This document shows, piece by piece, positions 49,795-58,767 of a stretch of DNA of 64,000 nt. Within the stretch, counting starts at the first letter, position 1. Every line of letters starts with the position of its first letter. The translations under genes and the position numbers were made by a program. The notes under the pieces were generated by a model. That model made no database searches. It had not been told where the DNA came from and saw nothing but the letters and a program-made list of their open reading frames with translations. The stretch is from Micromonospora sp. WMMD961 (GTDB lineage: Bacteria > Actinomycetota > Actinomycetes > Mycobacteriales > Micromonosporaceae): positions 4,995,501 to 5,059,500 of the forward strand of contig NZ_JARUBJ010000002.1 of NCBI RefSeq assembly GCF_029626145.1, given 5' to 3'.

Positions 49795-50790
49795 GTGAAC
49801 ACCCACGAGCCACTCACCCAGCCGGAGGTGCAGGGCTTCGCGGCCCTGGCAGCCCGGTTGGCCGAGAACGTCAACGCGGTGGTGCTCGGCAAGCCGCAGG
49901 TGGTCCGGCTGGCCCTGACCGCGCTCTTCGCGCAGGGTCACGTGCTCCTGGAGGACGTGCCCGGGGTCGGTAAGACGACCCTGGCGCGAGCCATCGCCGC
50001 CACGGTGAAGGGTGAGTGGCGGCGCATCCAGTTCACCCCCGACCTGCTCCCGTCGGACGTGTCCGGCGTGACGATCTTCAACCAGGCAACCCGGGACTTC
50101 GAGTTCCACCCGGGGCCGGTCTTCGCCAACATCGTCATCGCCGACGAGATCAACCGGGCGTCGCCGAAGACCCAGTCGGCGCTGCTGGAGGTGATGGAGG
50201 AACGCACGGTGACGGTGGACGGTGTGCGACACCCGGTGCCGTCGCCGTTCCTGGTCGTGGCAACCCAGAACCCGGTGGAGATGGACGGCACCTACCGGCT
50301 GCCCGAGGCACAGTTGGACCGGTTCCTGGTGAAGCTGTCCGTCGGCTACCCGGACGAGGCGGTCGAGGTGGAGGTGCTGCGCGGCGCGACGGTGCGTTCC
50401 CCCGAGGCGCTCGCCCCGGTCACCGACACCGCCACCGTCGGGGAGATGGTCCGGATGGCCCGCCGGGTGCACATCGCCGAGCCGCTCTACGCGTACGCGG
50501 TCCGGCTGGCCGCCGCGACCCGTACCCACCCGCAGGTGCGGGTCGGGGTCAGTCCCCGGGGTGTGATCGCGTTGACCAGGGCGGCGTGCGCGTATGCGCT
50601 GATCGACGGGCGGGGTTGGATCATGCCGGAGGACCTGAAGGCGCTCTCCGAGGCGGTGTTCGCGCACCGGCTGCTGCTCACCCCGGACGCGCAGGTGCGT
50701 GGGTTGACCGCCGCGGAGGTGCTGCGCCAGGCCATCGCGTCGGTGCCGGTGCCCCTGCCGTCCGGGCAACCCGCTCCGGTGCAGGGCTGA
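49795..50790 (+). CDS. MoxR-family AAA+ ATPase
   Basis: A 331-aa AAA+ chaperone-like ATPase: Walker A GVGKTT (about residues 57-62), Walker B IVIADEINRA (about 115-124), sensor-1 region FLVVATQNPVEMDGTY, arginine-finger region LPEAQLDRFLVKL. MoxR ATPases help assemble or activate protein complexes, usually with von Willebrand or DUF58 partners. The GTG at 49795 follows GGCGAGGAG. It lies 27 bp after the propeller/FN3 gene, and the DUF58 gene follows 14 bp later. Confidence 0.95.
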   Translation: MNTHEPLTQPEVQGFAALAARLAENVNAVVLGKPQVVRLALTALFAQGHVLLEDVPGVGKTTLARAIAATVKGEWRRIQFTPDLLPSDVSGVTIFNQATRDFEFHPGPVFANIVIADEINRASPKTQSALLEVMEERTVTVDGVRHPVPSPFLVVATQNPVEMDGTYRLPEAQLDRFLVKLSVGYPDEAVEVEVLRGATVRSPEALAPVTDTATVGEMVRMARRVHIAEPLYAYAVRLAAATRTHPQVRVGVSPRGVIALTRAACAYALIDGRGWIMPEDLKALSEAVFAHRLLLTPDAQVRGLTAAEVLRQAIASVPVPLPSGQPAPVQG

Positions 50791-50804
50791 CCGGCAGCAG
50801 CGGC

Positions 50805-51965
50805 GTGGGGATCACCGCCCGTGGGGTCGGGCTGCTCGTCGCCGCCGTCGTGCTGCTGGGGGCGGGTTTCCGGTTCGCGTACCCCGAGATGACGCTGCTC
50901 GGCGCGGCGGCCGGCGCGGCCGTGGGCTACGCGGCACTGGTCGCGGCCTGGCGGCCCCGGTTGACGGTGACCCGGCACGCCGACCCGGACCGGGTGGCGC
51001 GCGGCGAGTCGGCGAGCATGACGGTGACCGTGCGCAACTCGGGCCGGCTGCGGTCGGCGAACCTGCTGGCCGAGGACCGGTGCGGCGAGCACGCCGTGCC
51101 GGTTCCGGTGCTGCGCCTGCGGCCGGGACGCGACACCGAGGTCCGCTACGACGTGCCGACGCACCGGCGTGGGGTGGTTGCGGTCGGGCCGCTGCGGGTC
51201 ACCCGGCGCGACCCGCTGGGTCTGGTGGCGTTGGCCCGCCAGTACGGTGCGGTGGTGCCGGTCTGGGTGTACCCCCGGATCCACCCGCTGACGGCGGTGC
51301 CCACCGGCGCGGGGCGCAGCCTCGACGGCCGGGTGGACGGCGTGCCGCACGGGTCGATCACGTTCGACTCGCTGCGGGAGTACGTGGTCGGCGACGAGTT
51401 GCGCCGGGTGCACTGGCGGACCAGCGCCCGGGTGGGTGAGCTGATGGTGCGGGAGAACGTGGACACCAGCCTGCCGCGTCTGGTCGTCCTGCTGGACAAC
51501 CGTGCCGCCGCGCACCCGCAGCGCATCGGTCCGGTGGCGGAGTCGTTCGAGTCGGCCTGCGAGGCGGCGGCGTCGGTCGTCACCGCCGCGCACCGCGCGG
51601 ACCTGCCGGTGGTGTTGCTGTTCGTGGCCGCCGAACCCGACCACGAGGCGGAGACGGGCCGCGTACTCGGGCCGCTGGACCGGCTCGCCGCCGCCGAACT
51701 GTCCGGCGACGACGACGCGGTACGCGCGGCCACGACCCGACTGCGACAGGACCGGCTCGGCGACACGCTGATCTTCCTGACCGGGCCGGGTGGGCGAGAC
51801 GATCTGGGGCATGTCGGCGCGCTGCGCGGGGCGTACCCGTCGGTGGTGGTCGGTGTGTTCGGCGCGGCCGAGCCGACACCACCGGGCGCGGCCGGCCTGG
51901 TGGTGGTCGACGCGGCGGACGGCGCGCAGTTCGCCGCCGAGTGGGACGGGATACGCCGGTGGTGA
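50805..51965 (+). CDS. DUF58-domain membrane protein
   Basis: A 386-aa protein with two N-terminal transmembrane helices (GVGLLVAAVVLLGAGFRFA, LLGAAAGAAVGYAALVAAW), then a beta-rich segment and the DUF58 core YVVGDELRRVHWRTSARVG, followed by a von Willebrand-like fold (LPRLVVLLDNRAAAHPQRI). It is the standard partner of MoxR ATPases. The GTG at 50805 is the first plausible start after the MoxR stop; the frame is open further upstream but overlaps MoxR out of phase. Its stop overlaps the next gene's start (GTGA). Confidence 0.9.
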   Translation: MGITARGVGLLVAAVVLLGAGFRFAYPEMTLLGAAAGAAVGYAALVAAWRPRLTVTRHADPDRVARGESASMTVTVRNSGRLRSANLLAEDRCGEHAVPVPVLRLRPGRDTEVRYDVPTHRRGVVAVGPLRVTRRDPLGLVALARQYGAVVPVWVYPRIHPLTAVPTGAGRSLDGRVDGVPHGSITFDSLREYVVGDELRRVHWRTSARVGELMVRENVDTSLPRLVVLLDNRAAAHPQRIGPVAESFESACEAAASVVTAAHRADLPVVLLFVAAEPDHEAETGRVLGPLDRLAAAELSGDDDAVRAATTRLRQDRLGDTLIFLTGPGGRDDLGHVGALRGAYPSVVVGVFGAAEPTPPGAAGLVVVDAADGAQFAAEWDGIRRW

Positions 51966-54352
51966 CGCGCGCGGTGCGGGTGCTGCGGGAGGCCGTCGTC
52001 CCGGCGGCGTTGATCGGGCTGACCGTGCTCGCCGGGGTGGCGCTGGGCCGGGTGTACGCGGGCGACCTGCTGACCTGGCTGGTGACCGGCGCGGCGGCCG
52101 GATCGGTGCTGGTCAGTGTCGCCGCCCGTCGGCTGCCGTCCTGGCTGGTGGCACCGGTGTCGGTGGCCGCGATGGCCGGCTGGACACTGTGGTCGCTGCG
52201 GCTGGCCGCCAACCACGCGGAGCTTCCGGGCAGTCTTCTGGAGGTCACCGCGGACGCCGCGCGCAACGGCATACCCCGGCTGCTCACCGCGATGATCCCG
52301 GTGGAGCCCGCACCGGACACGGTCCTGGTGCCCGTCGTCGCCGCCTGGCTGGCCGGGCTGGCGGGTGCGGAGGTGGCGCTACGCGCCGGCCGGGTGTTGT
52401 TGGGTTACCTGCCGGCGGCAGGGCTCTACGCCGCCGCCCTGTACACGGTCGGCCCCAACGCCGAGCCGGCCGTGGGAACGACCGTGGCGTTCGTCGCGGT
52501 CGCGGCGGTCGGCCTGGCGGCGCCCGGCAACGCGGCGCCGGCCGGCGGCGATCCGGCCGCCGACCTGGCACCCCCGGTCCGCGCGGCGGTGCGGCTCCGG
52601 CTGGCCGCCAGCGCGGCCCTCGGGGTGGCCCTGGTGGTCGGGCTGGTCGCGCTGCTCGGCCCTCTCGTCGCGGGTCAGGTCGACGGTAGGCCGGTGGACC
52701 CACGCCGGTACGTGGAGCCGCCGCAGGTGCAGTCGCTGGACGAGAACCCGTTGATCCGGATCTCCGGTTGGGCGCTGCACCCGGAGCAGAAACTCCTCGA
52801 CGTGAGTACGGAACGCGACGGTGCCCCGCCCGCACCGCCCGACGCCGCCTCGCCAGCCGCCGCGCCGGAAGGTGAGCCGGGAGCCGGGCCGGCGACGGGC
52901 ACCGGCGGCGGTGTGCGGATCCGGTTGGCGGTGCTCAGCGACTACGACGGGGTGACCTGGCGGGTCGGGGCGACGTACCGCAACGCGGGCCGGATCCTGC
53001 CGGCCTCCACGCCGCCCGCGCACAGCACGGTCGGGACGGTCCGCCAGCAGATCACGGTGGCGGAGTTGAGCGGTCGACTCCTCCCCGCCGTGGCGACGCC
53101 CCGGGAGGTCAGTGGCGCACGGGTGGCGTACGACCCGGCGAGCGGGACGCTGATCCGGCCGGAGGGGTTGACGCCGGGGCTGCGGTACGAGGTGACCTCC
53201 GCCGAGGAGCACCCGGACTCGAACCTGTTGGGCACCGCCAACGTGCCCGCCGGTGACGAGGTGGCCCGGGTGTTGCGGGTCGCCGACGGGGTGCCTGACC
53301 CGATGCGCCGGTTGGCCGCACAGCTCGCCGAGGAGAACGGCGCTCCGTACGCGCGGGCGTTGGCGATCGAGCAGTTCCTTGCCGAGCACTACCGGGTGGC
53401 GGCGGACGCGCCGAGCGGGCACGCGTACCCGAATCTGGGTTTCTTCCTCTTCGGACCTCGCGACGGCGGCGGCCAGGAGGGCACCTCCGAGCAGTTCGCG
53501 GCGGCGTTCGCGGTGCTCGGCCGGCTGTCCGGCCTGCCGACCCGGGTGGTGGTGGGTTTCCGGGCCGGCGGGCAGGGGCCGGTGCTGGCCGGCGACGCGT
53601 ACGCCTGGCCGGAGGTGCTCTTCGACGGGTTGGGTTGGGTGCCGTTCGACCCGCTGCCGCGCCCGAACAACGAGCCGAGGCCGGTGGAGGAGGATTTTCG
53701 GCCGACGCCGGAGGATCCGCCGCCGTCGGAGGCACCGGCGCCCACCGTGGAGCCGTCCGCGTCGCCGGAGCCGGTGGCCGCCCCGGACGGGCCGCCCGGA
53801 CGTGGTGGGTTGTCCGCGCCGGTGCTCATCGCCGGGGGCAGCGGCGGCCTGATGCTGCTGGTGGGGGCGCTGCTGCTCACCCTGTTGGCGATGCGCCGCT
53901 CGTTGACCCGGAGTCGACTCGTCCAGGGTGATCCCGGCCGGCGTATCGCCGGTGCCTGGCGGGAGGTCACCGACGCGCTGCGCCTGGCCGGCCGGCCGGT
54001 CGGCGACGACCTGGCCGCGACCGAGGTGGCCGGGCACGCCCGCCAGGCCCTCGCCGACGCCCGAGCCAGCGTCACCGGCGGCGGCCCGACCAGCGGCGGT
54101 CCGACCAGCAGCGGTCCGACCAGCAGCGGTCCGACCGACACCGCGCCGGCCGTCGACGAACTGGCGGCCCTGCTGAACCAGGTGGGCTTCGCCCCCGCTG
54201 CCGCGACCCCGGACCAGGCGGCCCGGGCCGCCGAGGTGGCCACCGCCTACGTGACGACGCTGCGTGCCGCCCGCCCGTGGTGGCGCCGTCTGCTCTGGTC
54301 CGTCCACCCGTCCCCCCTGACCCGCGCCCGCGCCCGCCGCTCCCCACGGTGA
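51962..54352 (+). CDS. TgpA-like transglutaminase-fold membrane protein lacking the catalytic Cys and His
   Basis: A 796-aa protein: about six N-terminal membrane helices, a periplasmic-side transglutaminase-like domain, one more helix at about 620-645 (VLIAGGSGGLMLLVGALLL), and a DUF4129-like cytoplasmic tail. In active members the core reads GxCxQF and DAHAW; here it is GTSEQFAAAF with Ser509 for Cys and DAYAWPEV with Tyr547 for His, while the Asp in VPFDPLP remains. The domain is therefore probably a non-catalytic binding module. Translationally coupled to DUF58 (GTGA overlap) and last in the MoxR operon; its stop codon lies in a 20-bp inverted repeat. Confidence 0.88.
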   Translation: MTRAVRVLREAVVPAALIGLTVLAGVALGRVYAGDLLTWLVTGAAAGSVLVSVAARRLPSWLVAPVSVAAMAGWTLWSLRLAANHAELPGSLLEVTADAARNGIPRLLTAMIPVEPAPDTVLVPVVAAWLAGLAGAEVALRAGRVLLGYLPAAGLYAAALYTVGPNAEPAVGTTVAFVAVAAVGLAAPGNAAPAGGDPAADLAPPVRAAVRLRLAASAALGVALVVGLVALLGPLVAGQVDGRPVDPRRYVEPPQVQSLDENPLIRISGWALHPEQKLLDVSTERDGAPPAPPDAASPAAAPEGEPGAGPATGTGGGVRIRLAVLSDYDGVTWRVGATYRNAGRILPASTPPAHSTVGTVRQQITVAELSGRLLPAVATPREVSGARVAYDPASGTLIRPEGLTPGLRYEVTSAEEHPDSNLLGTANVPAGDEVARVLRVADGVPDPMRRLAAQLAEENGAPYARALAIEQFLAEHYRVAADAPSGHAYPNLGFFLFGPRDGGGQEGTSEQFAAAFAVLGRLSGLPTRVVVGFRAGGQGPVLAGDAYAWPEVLFDGLGWVPFDPLPRPNNEPRPVEEDFRPTPEDPPPSEAPAPTVEPSASPEPVAAPDGPPGRGGLSAPVLIAGGSGGLMLLVGALLLTLLAMRRSLTRSRLVQGDPGRRIAGAWREVTDALRLAGRPVGDDLAATEVAGHARQALADARASVTGGGPTSGGPTSSGPTSSGPTDTAPAVDELAALLNQVGFAPAAATPDQAARAAEVATAYVTTLRAARPWWRRLLWSVHPSPLTRARARRSPR

Positions 54353-54405
54353 TCAAGAGGTTTGCGTCAAGCGAACGCCCGCTGGTGACGCAAACCTCTT
54401 GATCA
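54350..54405. terminator. 20-bp perfect inverted repeat, bidirectional terminator
   Basis: TGATCAAGAGGTTTGCGTCA (54350-54369) and its exact inverse TGACGCAAACCTCTTGATCA (54386-54405) flank a 16-nt loop. The first TGA is the stop of the plus-strand TgpA-like gene, and the TGA read at 54405-54403 is the stop of the convergent minus-strand gene. The AAGAGG/CCTCTT stem with A/T-rich flanks fits a shared terminator; it may also be a dispersed repeat family in this genus. Confidence 0.8.
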
Positions 54406-54939
54406 ACCCAGACGGTGGCTTGCCGGTGGGCGGCGGGGGCGGGCGGCGCGGCGGGCGTAGTCGGCGGCCACGGCGATGACGAGCGGCCCCCAGGCGACCA
54501 TCGGCGCGTAGTAGCGCAGCACCTCCCAGGTCGGAGCCGGACGCGCGGGTTCGTCGCGGCCTACCCCGACCCAGCCGCGCTCCACGAAATGGAGCTTGCT
54601 GTTGAGGAGGAGATAGACGCAGATGGCGACGAGCACCGAACCGCCGAGCAGCGCGACGAACACGACCGGGCGCGCCGGCACGGGACGGCCGCCGAGCAGT
54701 GGCACCCAGTGCGGAAGGCGTTGACCCCACCGGTGCACCAGGCCGAGTGTCGACAGCGCGAGCCCCATCGAGAGGACGGACAGGAAGATCATGTACCACG
54801 AGGTGACGGCATCGTCGGTGACCAGCAGGGTCAGTCGCCAGACCGCGGACGGCAGGACGCACAGCGGGACGGCGTAGGCGGCCCAGACGGCCCAACGTGG
54901 TGGGTCGGCGGCCCAGGTGCGGTTGGACTCGGTGGTCAT
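54403..54939 (-). CDS. four-helix membrane protein of unknown function
   Basis: A 178-aa hydrophobic protein with about four membrane helices (VWAAYAVPLCVLPSAVWRL, WYMIFLSVLSMGLALSTLG, VVFVALLGGSVLVAICVYL, YYAPMVAWGPLVIAVAADY). It contains GLVHRWGQRLPHWVPLLGG, which recurs almost unchanged in the larger protein encoded upstream (GLVQRWGQQFPRWVPGLGG), so the two are related. The ATG at 54939 overlaps the stop of that gene (ATGA). No family is recognised. Confidence 0.75.
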   Translation of the reverse strand: MTTESNRTWAADPPRWAVWAAYAVPLCVLPSAVWRLTLLVTDDAVTSWYMIFLSVLSMGLALSTLGLVHRWGQRLPHWVPLLGGRPVPARPVVFVALLGGSVLVAICVYLLLNSKLHFVERGWVGVGRDEPARPAPTWEVLRYYAPMVAWGPLVIAVAADYARRAARPRRPPASHRLG

Positions 54940-56027
54940 GAGCGCTCCAATCGTGGACGGACCGAGCCGGGCAGGGAAGTCGCCGGCTCCGAAGGCCGAC
55001 GCGGCCGGGTGGCGAGGGCGTAACCGGTGGCCGTGACGCCGAGGGACACTCCCCAGCCGAGGAACACCAGCAGGGTGGCGCTGGTCGCCCACCCCTCCCA
55101 CACCTCCGACCACGGCAGGTCTCCGGTGCGCAGTTGACCGACGAACACCGCGACGCTCAGCACGCCGTAGGTGACCAACGCGAGCGCCACCACCCCGGCC
55201 GGAATCACTGCCAGCAGCCGGGGAACCCGCCGACCGCCCAACCCCGGCACCCAACGCGGGAACTGCTGACCCCACCGCTGCACCAACCCGAGGACGAGCA
55301 GGCCGGCGAGCGGCGGGACGAGAGTGATCGCGACGCCGGTCTCCGTGGAGAGATCCAGCTGGATCTCGTCCAGCTTCCGCTCGGAGATGCCGAACGGAAC
55401 GCCGAGGACCCAGAGCCCGTGCGGCACGGCCCAGCCGAGCACAGGCAGGGCGACCGCGGCGTACGCCCAGCGGCGCGTCCACCTCGGCACCGGCTGGTAG
55501 CCGGCAGGCGCGGGGCCGCGCCGAGGACCGGAGGCGTTCGCGAGCCCGGCGAACAGGACGCCACCGGCTACCAGCGCGAGCCGGGCACCGAGGTCACGCC
55601 AGTCCGAGGGGCGTCCGGTCAACGCCGCCGGGACCTCGAAGATCAGGTGCAGCGGGAACGCGACGACCAGGAGCAGCGCGCTCGCCGCCCAGCTCGCGGC
55701 AGCGACGGTGCGGCCGGGGAATCGGACCGCACACCCGACGATGATCGCGAGAGCGACGCCGACTCCTACCGCTCCCCAGCCCGCCCAGAACGGCAGCGTG
55801 TGCACACGATCCGCGCCACATCCGCCCGTCGGGTCGACCAAGGCGGTGCGATCGCAGGCGGTGTAACCCCAGCGACCGCCAGCGAGCCAGTACAGACGCA
55901 GCGCCACCTCGCCGAGCACGAAGGCGGCGCACGCCACCGGAACCACCGCGGATCGATGAGCGCGGACGGAACGCTCCGATCTGCCGCGCCGCTGGTTCAG
56001 ACCCTGAAACCACACACCAGGACTCAT
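54936..56027 (-). CDS. polytopic membrane protein of unknown function
   Basis: A 363-aa protein with about eight membrane helices (VPVACAAFVLGEVALRLYW, LPFWAGWGAVGVGVALAII, WTRRWAYAAVALPVLGWAV, and others). Its C-terminal half carries the motif GLVQRWGQQFPRWVPGLGG shared with the downstream 178-aa protein; that protein looks like a half-size version. Two Cys (TACDRTALVDPTGGCGADR) sit in the first extracellular loop. The two genes are coupled (ATGA). Function unknown; perhaps a transporter or sensor component. Confidence 0.75.
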   Translation of the reverse strand: MSPGVWFQGLNQRRGRSERSVRAHRSAVVPVACAAFVLGEVALRLYWLAGGRWGYTACDRTALVDPTGGCGADRVHTLPFWAGWGAVGVGVALAIIVGCAVRFPGRTVAAASWAASALLLVVAFPLHLIFEVPAALTGRPSDWRDLGARLALVAGGVLFAGLANASGPRRGPAPAGYQPVPRWTRRWAYAAVALPVLGWAVPHGLWVLGVPFGISERKLDEIQLDLSTETGVAITLVPPLAGLLVLGLVQRWGQQFPRWVPGLGGRRVPRLLAVIPAGVVALALVTYGVLSVAVFVGQLRTGDLPWSEVWEGWATSATLLVFLGWGVSLGVTATGYALATRPRRPSEPATSLPGSVRPRLERS

Positions 56028-56158
56028 CAGCCAATGGTCTGCGGCAATGCCGGGCTGATCGACCCCTGCGGAGGGGAACGTGCTCCCCCTACCGGGGGAC
56101 GGCCTTCCGAGCGGTAACCCGCTTGCCCTCCCGTCGTACCCCCGATGACGATCAGTGA

Positions 56159-56962
56159 ATGGATCAGCAGGCGAGCGACATCATCGACTACTACACGCAG
56201 CGCTACCGGGAGGACCAACGTCTCGCCGGACGACCCCAGGCACGGCTGGAGTGGATCCGGACGATGGAGTGCCTCCGTGATGTGCTGCCCGGTCCGGGTG
56301 CCCGCGTCCTGGACATCGGCGGTGGCCCCGGCGAGTACGCGCGGGCGCTGGCCGACGCTGGCTACCAGGTGCGTCTGGTGGACCTGGTACCGGCTCACGT
56401 CGCGCAGGCCCGTGCCGGGCAGCCTCCCATCGAGGCGCAGGTCGCCGACGCGCGTTCGTTGCCGGACGCCACCGACACCCACGACGCCGCGCTGCTGCTG
56501 GGTCCCCTCTACCACCTGGTGCGGCGCGCCGACCGGGTCAAGGCCCTGCGGGAGGCCGTCCGGGTCACCCGACCCGGTGGTCACGTCGTCGCCGCCGCCA
56601 TCTCGCGCTTCGCCGGGCCGCTGGACTTCGCCGCCACCGGGCGGCTTGACGAGACGACGCTCGCGGAGGCGAGGATGTTGCTGACCGACGGGACCAACGA
56701 TCCGACGACGGGTTTCACCCACGCCTACTTCCATCGGGCGGAGGAGATCGCCGACGAGTGTTCGGCCGCCGGGCTGACCGATGTCGTCGTACACGGCGTG
56801 GAAGGTCGGGCCTGGACGGCGGCGGAAGCGGCGGCGGGTGGGCCCGCCCAGGACGTCGTCTTCGCCGGCGCGTTGCACCTCGCCCGGCTGTACAGCAGCG
56901 AACCGGCGCTGGTCGGATCGAGCGCCCACCTCCTGGCCGCCGGACGCGTTCCGGCGCGGTGA
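56159..56962 (+). CDS. class I SAM-dependent methyltransferase
   Basis: A 267-aa methyltransferase with the SAM-binding motif I VLDIGGGPGEYA (about residues 50-61), acidic motif II VRLVDLVPAH, and AALLLGPLYHLVRRADRVK as motif IV region. Substrate unknown; the YHL element after motif IV is common in small-molecule methyltransferases. The ATG at 56159 is chosen, with the helix DYYTQRYREDQRL at the N-terminus. The next gene is convergent, only 6 bp away. Confidence 0.88.
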   Translation: MDQQASDIIDYYTQRYREDQRLAGRPQARLEWIRTMECLRDVLPGPGARVLDIGGGPGEYARALADAGYQVRLVDLVPAHVAQARAGQPPIEAQVADARSLPDATDTHDAALLLGPLYHLVRRADRVKALREAVRVTRPGGHVVAAAISRFAGPLDFAATGRLDETTLAEARMLLTDGTNDPTTGFTHAYFHRAEEIADECSAAGLTDVVVHGVEGRAWTAAEAAAGGPAQDVVFAGALHLARLYSSEPALVGSSAHLLAAGRVPAR

Positions 56963-56968
56963 CGGCGG

Positions 56969-57760
56969 TCAGGCGGTCAGGCGGCGGACGAGTTTGCGCA
57001 TGCCGGCCTGCCAGCCGTCCGGGTCCTCGGCGCGGCGGCGGGCGTAGTCGGCGACCTCCGGGTGCGGCAGGATCAGGAACCGCTCCTCGGCCAACCCGGC
57101 GACGGCCGCGTCGGCGACCTGGTCCGGGGTGAGCACCGCGCCGGAGACGGCGATCACCCGGGCACCGAGGTGACCCTCGGCGATCCCGTCGGCGAGCATC
57201 GGGGTGTCCACCCCCTGCGGGCAGAGCGCGCTGACCCGGATGCCCCGGTCCCGGTAGGTGATGGCCAACCACTCCGCGAACCCCACCGAGGCGTGCTTCG
57301 TCGCGGTGTACGCGGCGTCGCCCACCGCGGTCAACACACCCGCCGCCGAGCAGGTGTGCAGCAGGTGCCCGCCACCCCGGGCGAGCATCCCGGGCAGCAC
57401 CGCGCGGGCCGAGTAGACGTGGGCGAGCACGTTGACCCGCCAGGCCCGGTCCCAACCGGCGTCGTCGACCTCCACTCCCCCGCCGGTGGCCACCCCCGCG
57501 TTGGCGCAGAACAGGTCGATCCGGCCGTAGCGCTCCTCCGTGTCGGCGACCAGCTCGCGTACCTGCTCCTCGTCGGTGACGTCGAGGGCGATGGGATGGG
57601 CGACCGGGCCGATGCCCTCGGCCACCGCGTCCGCGGCGTCGGCGTCCAGGTCGGCGACCACCACGGCGGCGGCCCCCTCCGCGGCGAAGCGGCGCGACAG
57701 CGCGGCCCCGATGCCGCCGGCGCCGCCGGTGACCACCACGATCCGGTCGGTGAGGTTCAC
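56969..57760 (-). CDS. short-chain dehydrogenase/reductase (SDR)
   Basis: A 263-aa classical SDR: TGGAGGIG cofactor motif, CANAG, catalytic Ser in HTCSAAGV, and YTATK as YxxxK. The C-terminal LPHPEVADYARRRAEDPDG and WQAGMRKL is a feature of actinobacterial SDRs found beside F420/LLM oxidoreductases. The GTG at 57760 overlaps the stop of the upstream LLM gene (GTGA), so the two are translationally coupled. They probably work on the same lipid or steroid-like substrate, but this is inferred. Confidence 0.9.
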   Translation of the reverse strand: MNLTDRIVVVTGGAGGIGAALSRRFAAEGAAAVVVADLDADAADAVAEGIGPVAHPIALDVTDEEQVRELVADTEERYGRIDLFCANAGVATGGGVEVDDAGWDRAWRVNVLAHVYSARAVLPGMLARGGGHLLHTCSAAGVLTAVGDAAYTATKHASVGFAEWLAITYRDRGIRVSALCPQGVDTPMLADGIAEGHLGARVIAVSGAVLTPDQVADAAVAGLAEERFLILPHPEVADYARRRAEDPDGWQAGMRKLVRRLTA

Positions 57761-58758
57761 CCGGACGCTCCGATCGGGTCGGTGCCCAACTGGGCGATGA
57801 GGGTGGTCAGCGCGGTCGCGCCGCCGGCGGTCACCTCGGGCGTCGGCAGCAGCGCGAAGACCGGCACGTCGACACCGGCGTCGGCGTAGCGGCGCACCTG
57901 GGCGCGACACCGCTCGGGTGAGCCATGCAGCACCAGGGCGTCGACCACGTCGTCCGGAACCGCCGCGCTGGCCCCGCGTCGATCACCGGCGGCCCAGGCC
58001 TCCCACATCGGGGCGAGCGTCTCGTCCCGGCCGAGCCAGCGATGGAACTCGGCGTACGCCGGGACGGTCAGGTAGCTGGTGATCAGCCGCCGGCCCAACG
58101 TCCGGGCGTACGCGGCGTCCTCGGTGGGGCACACGAAGATCCGGGCGGCGACCTCGAAGCCGGGGCGTCGTTCACCCAGCTCGGCGAGGGCACGCGGCAC
58201 GTCGTCGGCGCTGAGCCAGTTGAGGATGACCCCGTCCGCCTCCGCCCCGGCCAGCCGGAGCATTCCCGGGCGCAGCGCGGCGAGCAGGATCGGTGGCGGC
58301 ACGGCTGGTGGTCGTTCCAGCGTGAACCGGCGCACGGTGAAGGTGTCGTACACCTCGTCGACGGTCTCACCGCGCAACGCGGCGCGCAGGAAGCGCAGGA
58401 CGTCACGGGTCCGCCGGAACGGCTCCTCGAACCGGACCGCGTTCCAGTCGCGGACCAGCACCGGCGAGGACGCCCCGATGCCGAGCGAGAACCGACCCGG
58501 CGCGGCCTCGGCCAGCGCCGCAGTGCTCATCGCCAGCAGCCCGGGGCCCCGGGTGAAGACCGGCGTGATCGCGGTGCCGAGCCGCAGTCGGGGCTGCCAG
58601 GCGGCGGCGAGCGCCAGCGGGGTGAACGCGTCGGTCCCGGCGACCTCGGACGACCAGACGTCGGTGAACCCGGCCCGGTCGAGCGTCGCGTAGACCGCCT
58701 CGTGGTCGGCCAGCGGGATGCCGCCCAGCGGCACCGTCATGCCCCATCGATTCGTCAC
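57757..58758 (-). CDS. LLM-class (F420-dependent type) oxidoreductase
   Basis: A luciferase-like TIM-barrel protein of about 333 aa: VPLGGIPLADHEAVYATLD, VWSSEVAGTDAFTPLALAA, LRLGTAITPVFTRGPGLLA, GRFSLGIGASSPVLVRDWN. These blocks are typical of mycobacterial/actinobacterial F420-dependent oxidoreductases. It is cytoplasmic and probably reduces or oxidises a hydroxyl or C=C group with F420 as cofactor. The start is uncertain: GTG 58758 (VTNRWGMTVPLGG) is preferred, ATG 58740 is an alternative. It is coupled to the SDR gene. A dyad lies 10-27 bp upstream. Confidence 0.85.
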   Translation of the reverse strand: MTNRWGMTVPLGGIPLADHEAVYATLDRAGFTDVWSSEVAGTDAFTPLALAAAWQPRLRLGTAITPVFTRGPGLLAMSTAALAEAAPGRFSLGIGASSPVLVRDWNAVRFEEPFRRTRDVLRFLRAALRGETVDEVYDTFTVRRFTLERPPAVPPPILLAALRPGMLRLAGAEADGVILNWLSADDVPRALAELGERRPGFEVAARIFVCPTEDAAYARTLGRRLITSYLTVPAYAEFHRWLGRDETLAPMWEAWAAGDRRGASAAVPDDVVDALVLHGSPERCRAQVRRYADAGVDVPVFALLPTPEVTAGGATALTTLIAQLGTDPIGASG

Positions 58759-58767
58759 CGATCGATC

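Noticed and set aside
47086..50769. A very long minus-strand open frame (over 1200 codons) across the FN3 and MoxR genes
   Set aside because: It is antisense to two well-supported genes; its translation is rich in Arg, His, Gly and Pro without domains. High GC content keeps the opposite frame open.
52379..54307. A minus-strand frame of about 640 codons across the TgpA-like gene
   Set aside because: Antisense to a strongly supported membrane protein and lacking any motif.
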